Shown here: positions 29,324 to 39,085 of the stretch, one piece after another
Numbering within the stretch: position 1 is the stretch's first letter
Layout: the number at the start of each line of letters is the position of its first letter
Assembly: GCA_963823845.1 (NCBI GenBank)
Contig: CAWGND010000008.1
Coordinates: forward strand, 1,240,001 to 1,304,000
Length of the DNA stretch: 64,000 nucleotides
Direction: 5' to 3'
Source of the DNA: Alloacidobacterium sp963823845
Lineage (GTDB): Bacteria > Acidobacteriota > Terriglobia > Terriglobales > Acidobacteriaceae
Translations under genes and position numbers: made by a program
Notes under the pieces: model-generated
Told to the model about the DNA's origin: nothing
Databases searched by the model: none
Seen by the model: the letters and a program-made list of their open reading frames with translations, nothing else

Positions 29324-31644
29324 TTACTCCGAACGCAGCGCCTCCACCGCATTCACCCGGGCGGCGCGCGCCGCGGGCACAGCAGATGCGATTACCGCTG
29401 CAGCCAGAATTACGACAGCGGACGCGATAAGAGACAGTGCTCCCGGCGGATGCACCTCCGCGACATACTTGCCGATGGCCCGTGCGAAGGCGAAACCACC
29501 ACCACACCTGCGGCTACTCCGATGCCGGCGATCATCAAGCCGTCGAAGAGAACATCGGTGAGAATGTTGCGCGGCTGCGCGCCCAGCGCAATGCGGATGC
29601 CAAACTCACGCGTGCGCCCGCTCACAGAAAACGCAAGAACGCCGGCCACGCCCACCACGGAAATTAACAGCGCCACCGCTGCGAATCCGCCAAACACAAT
29701 CGCATTCAGTCGGTCGGGGGTTAGAACCTCCCCGCGAATATCCTCGAGCGTGCTGGCTCGCTCCACGGGCTGGTCTACTGCTACCTCGTGAATCGTACGC
29801 GTAATGGCGGGAACGAGCGTGTATGGGTCCCGCTTCGCGCGCACGAACAGGCGGCCTTGCCATCCTTCCTGGTCGGTCGGCTGATACACCGTCATGGCCG
29901 GCGATGGGATGATATTTTCATCATCGAAATCAGGCACTACGCCGATGATCCGCCGCGGCTCGTAGCTGATGCCGATAAACTTCATCACGCCGTCCGTCCA
30001 CCGCAAATTGCGGTTCAGCGCATCCTGACCCGGAAACAGCGTTTGCGCAACGCTCTGGCTGACGATCACCACACGTTCGGAGCCCTCCCGGTCGGTGTCC
30101 CGGAAATCGCGGCCTTCCACAAGCGGTATTCCCAGCGTCCCGAAGAATCCCGGAGAGATGGACCGGAAGCTTGCGCGCCAATCGTCCTGTCCGTTCCTGC
30201 GTGTCGCGCCCTGCACCGCGAACGCGAACTTGATGTCGAGCGCCTGATCGTCGCGCCATGGAACGCCGAAGCCGGTAGACACGTGTTCTACTCCCGGTAG
30301 CGCGCTCACCCGGCGTTGCACGTCACGGTAAAAATCCTGCACCTGCTCCGGCGTTTTCCCATACGACATGACCGGCAAATTAACGGCCAGAACCTTGGCG
30401 GTATCGAACGGCGGCCGCGTTTTCTCCAGCTCAAACAGAGTCCTCATCAGCACGGCAGCTCCAGCAAGCAACAGAAAGGAAGCCGTGATTTGCATAATGG
30501 CGAAAATGCGAAGCCGTCGGCTGCTTCCTCCCGCGACGCGCGTTCCCCCGCTGACTACCCCGCCGCTTCGGACCGCGTCCGCCGAGGGCAGCTGTGGAAT
30601 AAATGCCAGGAAAACCGCGGCGGTCAGCGCCAGCGCGATTCCAAACCATACCAGGCTGAAATCGAGCGTCAGGTTTTCGGCCCGCACCGAGAAGCGCGAC
30701 GCATAACGGCCCAGCACGGCCACCATGGGGGCAGCAATCAGGGCCGCCAATGCTCCGCTTCCGCACAGCACAATGCTCTCCGCCAGCAACGAACGGCGCA
30801 GCACGGCCGTGGATGCTCCCAGCGCCGAGCGCACGGCCAGCTCCGGTTCGCGGCGCACGGTTCGCGCCAGAACAAGATTGGCGACGTTCGAGGACGCAAT
30901 CACAAACAGTAGGCCCGAGGCTGCGAACAGCACCCACAAAATCATGTTAGCGCGGGAATTGATCTGATCATGCATGCGCGTCACATTGATTTTGAAATGA
31001 TCTTCGGGTTTGTACACTTCAGGATGTGCGGATAGCATAGCCGCGTATGTCGTGCCGAGCTCGGCTCGCGCTGAGTCGAGCGTCGCGCCGGGAGCCAGCC
31101 GGCCGAACACTTCCGTCATGCGATGTTCACGACCGGTCACTATCGTGGCGGATAGGTGATGGGGGCTGGTCACGACGTTGGCGATGATCTCAGTTGCCAC
31201 CGGATAGGGCACCGACGGCTCCAGAACACCAATGATCACCGCGGAGCGTGCGCCGCTGACGCTCTCGAGCCGTACCGTTTTTCCAATCACGCCGGGGTCG
31301 GAATGCAGCGACGTGCTCCAGAATCGATACGTCAGCACAATCGCGCCCGCTGCATTAGGTCCGTCGTCAGCGGGAGTCAGCAAGCGCCCAAGCACGGGAC
31401 GCAGACCCATCACCTCGAAGTAATTGCCATCAACCACCCCGGCGGGGATCTCGCGCGGCGTGCCGAGCCCTACGAGGGTGAAATCGATCGCGGAAAAGGT
31501 GCCGAGATCCTTGATGCTCTTCAGCCCCTTGCCGATGTCCTGAATTTCCGGAACGGAGAAAGTCTCGTTGTTGACGCCGATCCCAGGAGCGCTCTGGCGC
31601 ACGTATCCATAGCGCAGATACTCGCGCCAGGGAACGCACCGCAA
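29324..31644 (-). pseudogene. Truncated MacB/FtsX-type permease with 3' frameshift
   Basis: About 770 residues of an orphan ABC permease. Present are the first periplasmic MacB core, FtsX block 1 (MILWVLFAASGLLFVIASSNVANLVLAR, ELAVRSALGAS), the central core, and FtsX block 2 (FAAVALLISVVGVAGVLAFSVSGRTREFGIRIALGA). Near 29500 the frame shifts; the next frame gives GFAFARAIGKYVAEVHPPGAL and ends ARAARVNAVEALRSE at 29324, the expected C-terminus. At the N-terminus the first transmembrane segment (the usual LALGIGANTAIFS region) is missing and no proper start is seen. The frameshift may be an error; the 5' loss looks genuine. It is convergent with the efflux operon. Confidence 0.75.
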
Positions 31645-31651
31645 TTTTCAA

Positions 31652-31793
31652 TCACGCAGGAACGACATATGGGTCCTCCATTCGGGAAAATTCCTCCACC
31701 TGCTTGGCGATCTCCCTGATGTCCCGCATCCTTCTCGAGCCATTCCTCCTGCTCTACGACCTTCAGCCGCATTTTCATGGCTCTGGTCGTCAT
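31652..31793 (-). pseudogene. Small frameshifted open frame upstream of the permease
   Basis: From an ATG at 31793 one frame reads MTTRAMKMRLKVVEQEEWLEK. Then, one register over, a 25-residue frame (31729-31652) reads MRDIREIAKQVEEFSRMED and ends VVPA before a stop. Together they could be a small acidic protein of about 46 residues with a one- or two-base indel. The function is unknown and it could be chance; the compositional continuity is the main support. Confidence 0.3.
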
Positions 31794-31961
31794 CGTAACT
31801 CCATCTCTGGCCTTTGATCCATTTCTCAATATGGCTTGACCGCTCAGGTTGATCTCCCTCTATTCACACGTCGAACACAGAGTCGTGAAATCGACAGGTT
31901 CAGAATCTTTTTTTTCGAAAATAGACGAGGGGCTGACTTCAGAGGTGTGGGTCAATGCTTT

Positions 31962-31987
31962 CCCACCCTTCGGCTTCGCTCAGGGTA
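31962..31987 (-). repeat. Repeat of the CTGAGCGAAG family, reverse orientation
   Basis: On the minus strand this reads CTACCCTGAGCGAAGCCGAA and continues GGGTGGG, sharing the CCTGAGCGAAG core with the copies at 4563 and 21030. It lies in the gap between the small open frame and the DUF3500 gene. Confidence 0.4.
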
Positions 31988-32012
31988 GCCTCCTCCCTGA
32001 ATCCCGGCGGCG

Positions 32013-33281
32013 TCAAGCCGTGTGTGGATGGGCTAAGTAGTGCTGCCTCAACAGATCCTTTCCGTAGTCATTTCCGTTGGGCGTTCGCACCATACAGTGA
32101 ATGTGTTGCTGGGTCGGCTTCTTGGGATCGCCCACAAACTTTGCCAGGTTTGCCGGCCGCTGGTGGTCGAATTCAATCAGGATCACCGGGCTTTGCACGC
32201 GGTAATAAAAGACGCTGTCTGCCTGGGTGCCGCCGATCCATGTGAACCAGGTGTTGTCGAGGTGGCGGTCGACCTCGTCCATCTTCACTCGCGCATGCCC
32301 TTCGTCCATGTTGCTGACGTACAGCTGCGTCAGGTCGCGCAGGCGGCTGCGCGCCGCACCCGTCAGATCGTTTGCGTGCAACCCTGAATATTCGATCACC
32401 ACGTTATCCTTGAAGGCCTCAGTCAGATTGTTGTTGCCGGTCTTTGAGAAGCTAAGGATTGCCTTTTGCCTCTGCGCGTCCGAAAGCGTTCGCAGCATCT
32501 CCAAGCCGTCATTCTGTTCCTGCTGCAGAATTTCTAATCCCTTGTATTTGCCAGACGGCGCTCGCACCGGCTCAGACCCTAGAAAAAGCGGCGTCATCAC
32601 CACCTGATCGCCCAGCACGAAATAGTTAATGATCGCGTGATGGCCATCCAGCTGCCAGCCCCACGGTTCGGTTGCCGACGGCTTGCCCAGGATGGTGAAG
32701 TAGTACAGCCATTCGCCCAGAAACACATGGTCGTCCGATAGCTCCGCCAGCGTTTCGTTCAGGCGCATGATGTTGCGCGTCAGCTCGATTCCTCTCGCGC
32801 TGAGCGACGCCTTCATCAGGCCGAAGGCCGCATCCCGCTGCGCGTCGGTCATCTCAGCGAGGCTGATCCCCTGGCGCACATAAAAGTGCTGATTCATCCA
32901 TTTCCGCCACTGAACGTCATCGACCGGGAACATGGTTCTGGCCAGCTGCACGCTCGTCAGCGAAGCGATAAACTTCTCCGCGGCATTTCGTACGGGTTCG
33001 GTGGAAACCCCGCTCGGTCTGATTTCAAACAGGCCGGGCATGACGTCAGAGTTTGTCGTGATACCCCTGAACGGCGCTGCCAGGCCTTCCCGCTCATAGT
33101 CCTCGGATATCTGGCGAAAGCGCTCAGCCATATCGGTCCCGGTCGGAGCTTGTGTCTGTCCGAAGGCCCATGGGGCAAAGACGGCCGCGGAGACGAGGGA
33201 TGCAAGAAAGTCGCGACGCGTGGGGAGCCCCGGCGCAGGGTGGGTATGGGAGTGATCAAGATGATGATGCGTGCGCGCCAC
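32013..33281 (-). CDS. DUF3500 family protein with Tat signal
   Basis: 422 residues from the GTG at 33281, chosen for the GGGAAGG motif a few bases upstream; the frame is open further but upstream codons look non-coding. The N-terminus is His-rich (ARTHHHLDHSHTHP), followed by a twin-arginine signal RRDFLASLVSAAVFAPWAFG. The mature part carries features I associate with DUF3500: QHFYVRQGISLAEM, GEWLYYFTILGKPS, WGWQLDGHHAIINYFVLGDQVVMTPLFLGSEP, WFTWIGG and VILIEFDHQRP. The function of the family is unknown; Tat export implies it folds, perhaps with a cofactor, before reaching the periplasm. It is divergent from the alpha-galactosidase gene. Confidence 0.85.
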   Translation of the reverse strand: MARTHHHLDHSHTHPAPGLPTRRDFLASLVSAAVFAPWAFGQTQAPTGTDMAERFRQISEDYEREGLAAPFRGITTNSDVMPGLFEIRPSGVSTEPVRNAAEKFIASLTSVQLARTMFPVDDVQWRKWMNQHFYVRQGISLAEMTDAQRDAAFGLMKASLSARGIELTRNIMRLNETLAELSDDHVFLGEWLYYFTILGKPSATEPWGWQLDGHHAIINYFVLGDQVVMTPLFLGSEPVRAPSGKYKGLEILQQEQNDGLEMLRTLSDAQRQKAILSFSKTGNNNLTEAFKDNVVIEYSGLHANDLTGAARSRLRDLTQLYVSNMDEGHARVKMDEVDRHLDNTWFTWIGGTQADSVFYYRVQSPVILIEFDHQRPANLAKFVGDPKKPTQQHIHCMVRTPNGNDYGKDLLRQHYLAHPHTA

Positions 33282-33446
33282 GTGTACCTTCCCTTTCAAA
33301 AGACGCGGAACAATAGCATGAGCAGCACAGCCGACGCAATCGGTGAAATCATCTGGGTCTTGCTGTCTATGGTGTTGTGTAGAGTCAGAGTGAACTGGCC
33401 GAGTCAAGAACGCCGCGTGCCAGAGAACCTTCAGCATAATAGGTAC

Positions 33447-35621
33447 ATGCGTTGGAAACTGGCGGTACTGTGGACCGGATGTGCTCTATATGCAGCGATT
33501 GCCTTCGGCTCTCCAGTCATTCACCTCGCGAACGACGACACCTCTATCACGCTTGGGGCTCGCCCCGCATCGCCAGCAATTTTGGGTCTGACGCAATCCG
33601 GATGTCCGACCTGGAATGGAGAGTCTGACGAGGTCTTCGTCGATTCCGTTGAATCTGGATCGGGCGTCCAAAAGATCTCGTGGAAGCTGAATGCAACCCT
33701 CACTCAGATCAGTCCGACAAGCGTGAGCCTCGTGTACGAAACCTCGAAGCCGCATATTCGTCTCGTTTCCGAGTGGCATAGACGCGCGTCGCACGGACCT
33801 CTGGAACATTCCATCCAGATTCAAAATCTAAGTTCGGAAGATATCTGGCTTCCCATGCAGGATAGTCTTCGATTTGCATGGCAGGTTCCGGAAGATACGC
33901 AGATCGATCATCTTTGGATTGAAAAGGGAGCGGGTGGCCCATCGGCGGAAGGAGTTCACTGGAATACGATCCGTGATGGTTACAAATGGACCGGCGAGTC
34001 AAGTACCTATGCGCATCCCGCAGAAGGCCGGCAGCGGGAGATGATTCCCTACGCGCTGGTTCAACGCGCCGACCAAAGGGGCTGCGGATGGTATGTGGGA
34101 ATCGAGTTCAGCGGAAGAACTCGAATCGCTGTCGATCGCAAGGGCAACCTGCTTACCACCATTGCGGGCCTCAATCCAGAGCCCGGCCCCTTTCGCACTC
34201 GCATTGAACCGGGGAAGAGTTTCTATCCGCCGACGGTGTTCATCGGAACCTTTCGCGGCGGCGCCGATGCCGCTGGCAACATCCTTCGACGATGGATTCG
34301 TGAAGTGTTGAACCATCGCGACACCGTTCAGTCGCCAACCTACCCGATGGTTGTAAACAACAGCTGGGGCAGCGGGATGCAGATCAATGAATCGCAGGCA
34401 CGCAATATGATCCGGGATTCTGCCGAGCTGGGATTTGAGATGTTTCATCTCGATGCCGGCTGGTTTCGTGGAGTAGGTGACTGGTATCCCGACGCGGTGA
34501 AGTTTCCGCATGGCCTTGCGCCTGTTGCCGATTACGCGCACCAGCTCGGTCTGAAGTTTGGTTTGTGGATGGATTGGGCCCAAGCCTCTCTGGATAACCA
34601 TCCCGGTTCGCTCTCTATCAATGATCCCCAGGTGCGCCAATGGATAGTTGGCGATCCGCCGCCCCACTATAAGCCGGGAGATGCGTTCAAAGGAATCACG
34701 ATTGATCTTGGTGTGCCGGCCGCGCACGATTGGGCAGCGGCGGAGGTGCAGCGCGTCGTCAGAGACTATCACGTTGACATGCTGGAGCACGATGGATACG
34801 TGGTGGCGCAGGGCTGCAGTCGAAGGGATCATCCCCATGCGCCGCCCGATCCCGCTCATCTTGCAATTTACTCGGATTCCGGGTTCCTCTGGGCCGCCAG
34901 TTCGAACGATACCGACGTCAGCTATCATGCAACGCCGGCCTATTACGACATCCAGTCGCAGCTGCGTAAGCGCTATCCAGATCTTCTGCTCGAGATATGC
35001 AATGACGGCGGCAGAATGGTTGATTTCGGAAGCGCGGCGCACGGAGATTACTTCTCCATTTCCGACGCCTATGATCCGTTATCCAATCGCCGCGCCTTTT
35101 ACGACGCCAGTTACGTGCTGCCGCCGGCCATGCTTGAGACGTATGTCGAGAAGTGGCCGGCAGCGAATCTCGACAACTTCCTATGCGTTTTGCGAAGCGG
35201 CATGATGGGCTGGTTCACACTGATGCTCGACACGACCGCATGGAATGAAAACGAACGCGCTGCCGCGCGTGAAGCCATCGCGCTTTATAAGTCAAAGCTG
35301 CGGCCATTGATTCGGGATGCCGATCTTTATCATGTTTCGTCTCGACCCGATGGCGTTCGTTGGGATGGCATGGAGTATTTTGACGCCGCGCGCGGCAAGG
35401 GCGTCTTGTTCGCTTTTAATGGATCATCGGCTGCGGAGGCAAGGCACACTTTCATCTTGCAGGGCTTGCGTCCAGGCCGGATGTATCACCTTACATTTCA
35501 AGGCCACAGTTCGCAGGATCAGAGTATTTCCGGGCGCGTGCTACTGAGTCGCGGGTTGGAAGTATCCCTGCCGGTCGCAAACTCTTCCGAACTGGTCTTT
35601 CTCAATGAGATGGCAAAGTAA
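33447..35621 (+). CDS. GH36-type alpha-galactosidase, secreted
   Basis: 724 residues from the ATG at 33447, which opens a signal peptide (LAVLWTGCALYAAIAFG). The N-terminal beta-sandwich of GH36 is followed by the TIM barrel: PMVVNNSWGSG, FEMFHLDAGWFRGVGDWYPD, GLKFGLWMDWAQAS, the probable nucleophile in DMLEHDGY (about residue 448), LLLEICNDGGRMVDFG, and the probable acid/base Asp in SISDAYDPLSNRR (about residue 538). A C-terminal beta domain ends the protein. It should remove terminal alpha-galactose from oligosaccharides in the periplasm or outside the cell. galK lies 4.4 kb downstream. Confidence 0.88.
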   Translation: MRWKLAVLWTGCALYAAIAFGSPVIHLANDDTSITLGARPASPAILGLTQSGCPTWNGESDEVFVDSVESGSGVQKISWKLNATLTQISPTSVSLVYETSKPHIRLVSEWHRRASHGPLEHSIQIQNLSSEDIWLPMQDSLRFAWQVPEDTQIDHLWIEKGAGGPSAEGVHWNTIRDGYKWTGESSTYAHPAEGRQREMIPYALVQRADQRGCGWYVGIEFSGRTRIAVDRKGNLLTTIAGLNPEPGPFRTRIEPGKSFYPPTVFIGTFRGGADAAGNILRRWIREVLNHRDTVQSPTYPMVVNNSWGSGMQINESQARNMIRDSAELGFEMFHLDAGWFRGVGDWYPDAVKFPHGLAPVADYAHQLGLKFGLWMDWAQASLDNHPGSLSINDPQVRQWIVGDPPPHYKPGDAFKGITIDLGVPAAHDWAAAEVQRVVRDYHVDMLEHDGYVVAQGCSRRDHPHAPPDPAHLAIYSDSGFLWAASSNDTDVSYHATPAYYDIQSQLRKRYPDLLLEICNDGGRMVDFGSAAHGDYFSISDAYDPLSNRRAFYDASYVLPPAMLETYVEKWPAANLDNFLCVLRSGMMGWFTLMLDTTAWNENERAAAREAIALYKSKLRPLIRDADLYHVSSRPDGVRWDGMEYFDAARGKGVLFAFNGSSAAEARHTFILQGLRPGRMYHLTFQGHSSQDQSISGRVLLSRGLEVSLPVANSSELVFLNEMAK

Positions 35622-35735
35622 ATTCGTTTCGTACACATTTGACATTGTGGAAGGACGCCGACCCCGACATCCCTATTCTTCAGCAAGCTAAAGCGGAATA
35701 CGCCAAACTGCGGTGAGAGACGCATCATCGCCGGC

Positions 35736-36197
35736 TCAACGCGTATAGGTATATGTGCCGCACAGAGCCGTCGAATTCGAAATCGCATCCAGAGTAAAGA
35801 CAGGGGCTTTTTGTCCGGAGAAGAACGCAAGGTGCAGAGTGCGCCCTTCAACGTAGGTCACCAACCACTGAGTATCTTCACCTCCGCACAGCGTGTTCTT
35901 GTGCATAAACTTTTTGGAGGCAGGTATGTCCAGCTTGTATAGATGGCCTTTGGTACTGGCGTTGCTGTCTGCGTCGAAAACCGAGCTTACCTGTCCCGGT
36001 TCAAGATCGGCTGCGAGTACGATGTCAAAGTTGGAAAAGTTGATCGCGATCTTCGCGTCTGAAAATCCCACATCACCTGTAACGGACTGCGCGGTCGAAC
36101 TCGATGCTCGCCAATATCCCAGCTCTTGCGCCGTGGCGAACACACAGCTGGTCAGCACCAATCCAATCATCGCCCCGAAGAAACGTCTTTGCCTCAT
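35736..36197 (-). CDS. Secreted hypothetical protein
   Basis: 153 residues with a clear signal peptide (FGAMIGLVLTSCVFATAQE). The mature part is beta-rich (KIAINFSNFDIVLAADLEPG, HLYKLDIPASKKF, TQWLVTYVEGRTLHLAFFSG), with two cysteines (TLCGGED and ALCGTYTY) that could form a disulfide. Lipocalin-like or similar small beta-barrel proteins have this look, but no family was recognised. It is convergent with the alpha-galactosidase gene, with 114 bp between them. Confidence 0.6.
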   Translation of the reverse strand: MRQRRFFGAMIGLVLTSCVFATAQELGYWRASSSTAQSVTGDVGFSDAKIAINFSNFDIVLAADLEPGQVSSVFDADSNASTKGHLYKLDIPASKKFMHKNTLCGGEDTQWLVTYVEGRTLHLAFFSGQKAPVFTLDAISNSTALCGTYTYTR

Positions 36198-36762
36198 CTC
36201 TTAAGAATGACATTCATAGCTGCCTTGAGCAATTCGCGGCTGACTCGTCGCGCCGGGTGCCCCCATAATGTGCTTCGTCGCTCCATTCTCGCTTTCGGAT
36301 CTATGTTACGTGCCACCCCTACACCAGGAACGAAATGTCCTCAGAAACGCGCTTGTGTTCAATAAACAGCCGCAACCTCCCTATGGGCTTTTAGACACAG
36401 GCCTCCATCTCACGAATCCTGAAAAATTTCTGTCAAGTACCCAAAACCTAAAAAATCTTCTAACCCACACATTCCAAACAGAAAAAACCCGAGCCAATTT
36501 TGCCTACTATTTCCCCAAAATTGCTAAACTAGAAGTAGAGAGAAAGAGAGCCCGCCCTGACCGGTGGGCTCTTCTATTTGGACGGCACTTCCGCAGTAAA
36601 TGCATCTAAACCATGCAAAAAGAATAATTTAGCAAAAATACGAGGGGGGGGGGTGGCTCTTGGAGATTGATCAACAGCGATCATCCTCATGTCAGCCCCC
36701 AGACTCGACGTGCGCCTGGCATTCGGGGCACAATGATCTGTCTCGAATACCGGGAGGAATCA
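36198..36762. other. AT-rich intergenic region with terminator-like hairpin
   Basis: About 565 bp without a convincing gene. The centre (36400-36535) is markedly AT-rich with A-runs. A possible promoter, TTGCCT (36500-36505) and TAAACT (36525-36530) with 19-bp spacing, is followed by an intrinsic-terminator-like hairpin at 36548-36571 (GAGCCCGCC with GGTGGGCTC) and TTCTATTT. A run of ten G lies at 36644-36653. A short untranslated transcript between promoter and hairpin is possible. Confidence 0.4.
36548..36579 (+). terminator. Terminator-like hairpin
   Basis: A 9-bp stem GAGCCCGCC/GGTGGGCTC (one G-U) with a CTGACC loop, followed by TTCTATTT. There is no gene immediately upstream on this strand. 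Confidence 0.55.
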
Positions 36763-37029
36763 ATGGCGCAAGAAGCTTGTCCGCACGTCAAGGATCACGT
36801 AAAGAAGGTCAAGCCCAAGACCAAAGGCTGCGAGGAGTGCCTGAAGACCGGCGACACATGGGTACATCTGCGCATGTGCACCGAGTGCGGCCACGTCGGC
36901 TGCTGCGACTCCTCGAAAAACCGCCACGCCCGTGCGCACTTCCACGTGACACAGCACCCCATCATCAAGTCAGCCGAGCGGGGCGAAAGCTGGAGCTGGT
37001 GCTACATCGACGATAGGTACCTGGAATAG
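36763..37029 (+). CDS. UBP-type zinc finger protein
   Basis: 88 residues; the ATG at 36763 has GGGAGGAA seven bases upstream. The ZnF-UBP ligands are spread as CPHV, GCEECLKTGDTW, LRMCTECGHVGCCDSSKNRHARAHFHVTQHPI and SWSWCYID, as in the ubiquitin-binding finger of deubiquitinases. Bacterial single-domain versions occur widely but their target is unknown, since ubiquitin is absent. It lies 10 bp upstream of the CDGSH protein gene and probably shares its transcript. Confidence 0.85.
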   Translation: MAQEACPHVKDHVKKVKPKTKGCEECLKTGDTWVHLRMCTECGHVGCCDSSKNRHARAHFHVTQHPIIKSAERGESWSWCYIDDRYLE

Positions 37030-37039
37030 GATCGCTACG

Positions 37040-37681
37040 ATGGGCAAGATCAGAGCATACGAAGGCAAGGACATCACCATTCTGTACGACGTGGCCCGCT
37101 GCTTCCACGCCGAGGAATGCATCCACGGCGCGCCAGGCGTCTTCCGGAAAGATGCTCGGCCATGGGTCCACGCTGACGGCGAAGACCCGTCCCAAACAGC
37201 AGAAATTATCCAGCGATGCCCGACCGGTGCTCTGCACTACCGCGCGAAAGACGAGGCGTTCAACGAACGGCCGCATGCCGAAAACATCGTAACCGTGACC
37301 GCAAACGGCCCGCTGCTGGCCCACGGTGACATGGAGATCAATCTGCCAGACGGCCCGCTCCAGGAAACACGGGCCGCATTCTGCCGATGTGGAGCCTCTG
37401 CGAATAAGCCCTTCTGCGATGACTCCCACAGCCGCATCGGATTCAGCGACTCCGGCCCGAACGCTTCCGCTGCGGCAACAGACGCGAACGCATCAGGCGG
37501 AAAACTTGCCCTGACTCCAGCCCCCAATGGGCCATTGCTGGCGAAGGGAAAGGCCATCATTAAGAATGCCGCCGGGGAAACCGCCTCGATCCTCAATCAG
37601 ACGGCGTTCTGCCGCTGTGGAGCCTCGGCAAACAAGCCATTTTGCGATGGCAGCCACCAGCGCATCGGATTCGTCGGCTGA
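37040..37681 (+). CDS. Fer4_19 and twin CDGSH iron-sulfur protein
   Basis: 213 residues. The N-terminal domain (about 1-70) is the mono-cluster ferredoxin-like DUF1271/Fer4_19 type: YDVARCFHAEECI and IIQRCPTGAL. Two CDGSH-type domains follow: FCRCGASANKPFCDDSH (about residue 115) and FCRCGASANKPFCDGSH (about residue 195), each preceded by GPLLA(H/K)G. The 3Cys-1His motifs should bind [2Fe-2S] clusters. The two repeats are very similar, suggesting internal duplication, with an Asn/Ala/Ser linker between them. The role is probably redox or cluster transfer. Partners: the UBP zinc finger upstream and a PLP decarboxylase 33 bp downstream. Confidence 0.9.
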   Translation: MGKIRAYEGKDITILYDVARCFHAEECIHGAPGVFRKDARPWVHADGEDPSQTAEIIQRCPTGALHYRAKDEAFNERPHAENIVTVTANGPLLAHGDMEINLPDGPLQETRAAFCRCGASANKPFCDDSHSRIGFSDSGPNASAAATDANASGGKLALTPAPNGPLLAKGKAIIKNAAGETASILNQTAFCRCGASANKPFCDGSHQRIGFVG

Positions 37682-37714
37682 CTCGATGAAACAGATATCC
37701 TGTGACTGACTCGT

Positions 37715-39085
37715 ATGAAACAGGATCAGGCACTGCAACTCCTAAGCGAGGCCCTACCGAAGCTACAACAAGCCTTTGCGCATCTTCCATCGTCCGCTGA
37801 ATCGGCTGAAGAATCATCGACCGATGCGATGCGGTCGGTTTTGGCGCAGCTGACGGAACGTCTCGCAGACAACTACCCCTACTTTCATCCGCTCTACGCC
37901 GGACAAATGCTCAAACCGCCGCACCCGGTCGCCCGCGCTGCCTACGCGCTGGCCATGTGGATCAACCCCAATAACCACGCCCTGGATGGAGGCCGCGCCA
38001 GTTCGCGTCTTGAGATCGAAGCAGTCCGCGAAATCGCGGCGATGTTTGGCTGGACGGAATATCTCGGCCACCTGACCAGCGGAGGAACCTTCGCCAATCT
38101 CGAAGCCCTGTGGATCGCCGGGCAACTTGCTCCGGGAAAGAAAATTGTCGCGTCAGAAAATGCCCACTATACACACAACCGCATCAGCGCTGTTCTCGGC
38201 CTGCCGTTTGAGAGCATCGCAGCGGATGTGCGGGGACGCCTGGATACCGCCGCCCTTGAATCCACGCTGCAGTCAGGGGAGGTCGGAACGGTTGTCGTTA
38301 CCATGGGAACCACCTCCGCGGGTGCGGTCGATCCCCTGGACCAGATATTGGAGTTGCGCCCGCGTTATGGGTTCCGGATCCACATCGATGCAGCCTACGG
38401 CGGCTACTTTAAGCTTGTCTCAAACCTCGCACCCGACGCCGCACGGGCGTATACACGCATTCACGAAGCCGACTCGATCGTCGTCGACCCCCACAAACAC
38501 GGTCTTCAGCCCTACGGCTGCGGCTGCATTCTCTTCCGCGATCCCTCGGTTGGCCGGTTCTACAAGCACGACTCTCCTTACACCTACTTCACCTCCAACG
38601 AATTACACCTCGGCGAGATCAGCCTGGAGTGCTCGCGCGCTGGCGCCGCCGCAACCGCCTTATGGGCGACCCAAAAACTGCTGCCTCTGATACCAAACGG
38701 TCAGTTCGCGAACGGACTCGCATGCGGCCGAATGGCAGCCTTGCACGTCTATAGAAAATTAAGGCAAGATGGGCGATTCCTTACTGGTCCCAAGCCCGAA
38801 TTGGATATTTTGGTATGGGCAGTGAAAGCGTATACATTAAAGGAGTCGTCGCGGCTGGCTACCGCGATCTTTGATCTTGCGGCGGAGCAGGACCTTCATC
38901 TGGCCCTCGCTCAGGTTCCGATCAGCTTCTTCGGGCCTGACGCATGGCCCGGCGCACCTTCCGATGGCAAGGTTACCTGCCTTCGGTCGGTGCTGATGAA
39001 GCCGGAACATCTCCACTGGATGGATGCGATATGGGAGAAGTTGAGCCACGCAACCTCGAAAGCGATCGGATCGACGAATCAATAG
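37715..39085 (+). CDS. PLP-dependent group II amino-acid decarboxylase
   Basis: 456 residues. It has the fold-type I decarboxylase pattern: QMLKPPHPVARAAYALAMWINPNNHALDGGR, GHLTSGGTFANLEALW (cofactor phosphate binding), AHYTHNRISAVLGL, MGTTSAGAVDPLDQI, HIDAAYGGYF (Asp contacting the pyridine), and VVDPHKHGLQPYGCG with the Schiff-base Lys. It resembles the tyrosine/glutamate/aspartate decarboxylase-like branch; the substrate amino acid cannot be assigned. Its last 55 bp overlap the next gene, implying co-translation with the epimerase-like protein. Confidence 0.88.
   Translation: MKQDQALQLLSEALPKLQQAFAHLPSSAESAEESSTDAMRSVLAQLTERLADNYPYFHPLYAGQMLKPPHPVARAAYALAMWINPNNHALDGGRASSRLEIEAVREIAAMFGWTEYLGHLTSGGTFANLEALWIAGQLAPGKKIVASENAHYTHNRISAVLGLPFESIAADVRGRLDTAALESTLQSGEVGTVVVTMGTTSAGAVDPLDQILELRPRYGFRIHIDAAYGGYFKLVSNLAPDAARAYTRIHEADSIVVDPHKHGLQPYGCGCILFRDPSVGRFYKHDSPYTYFTSNELHLGEISLECSRAGAAATALWATQKLLPLIPNGQFANGLACGRMAALHVYRKLRQDGRFLTGPKPELDILVWAVKAYTLKESSRLATAIFDLAAEQDLHLALAQVPISFFGPDAWPGAPSDGKVTCLRSVLMKPEHLHWMDAIWEKLSHATSKAIGSTNQ

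Noticed and set aside
32886..33446. N-terminal extension of the alpha-galactosidase
   Set aside because: It is antisense to the DUF3500 gene and not protein-like; the ATG at 33447 begins a proper signal peptide.
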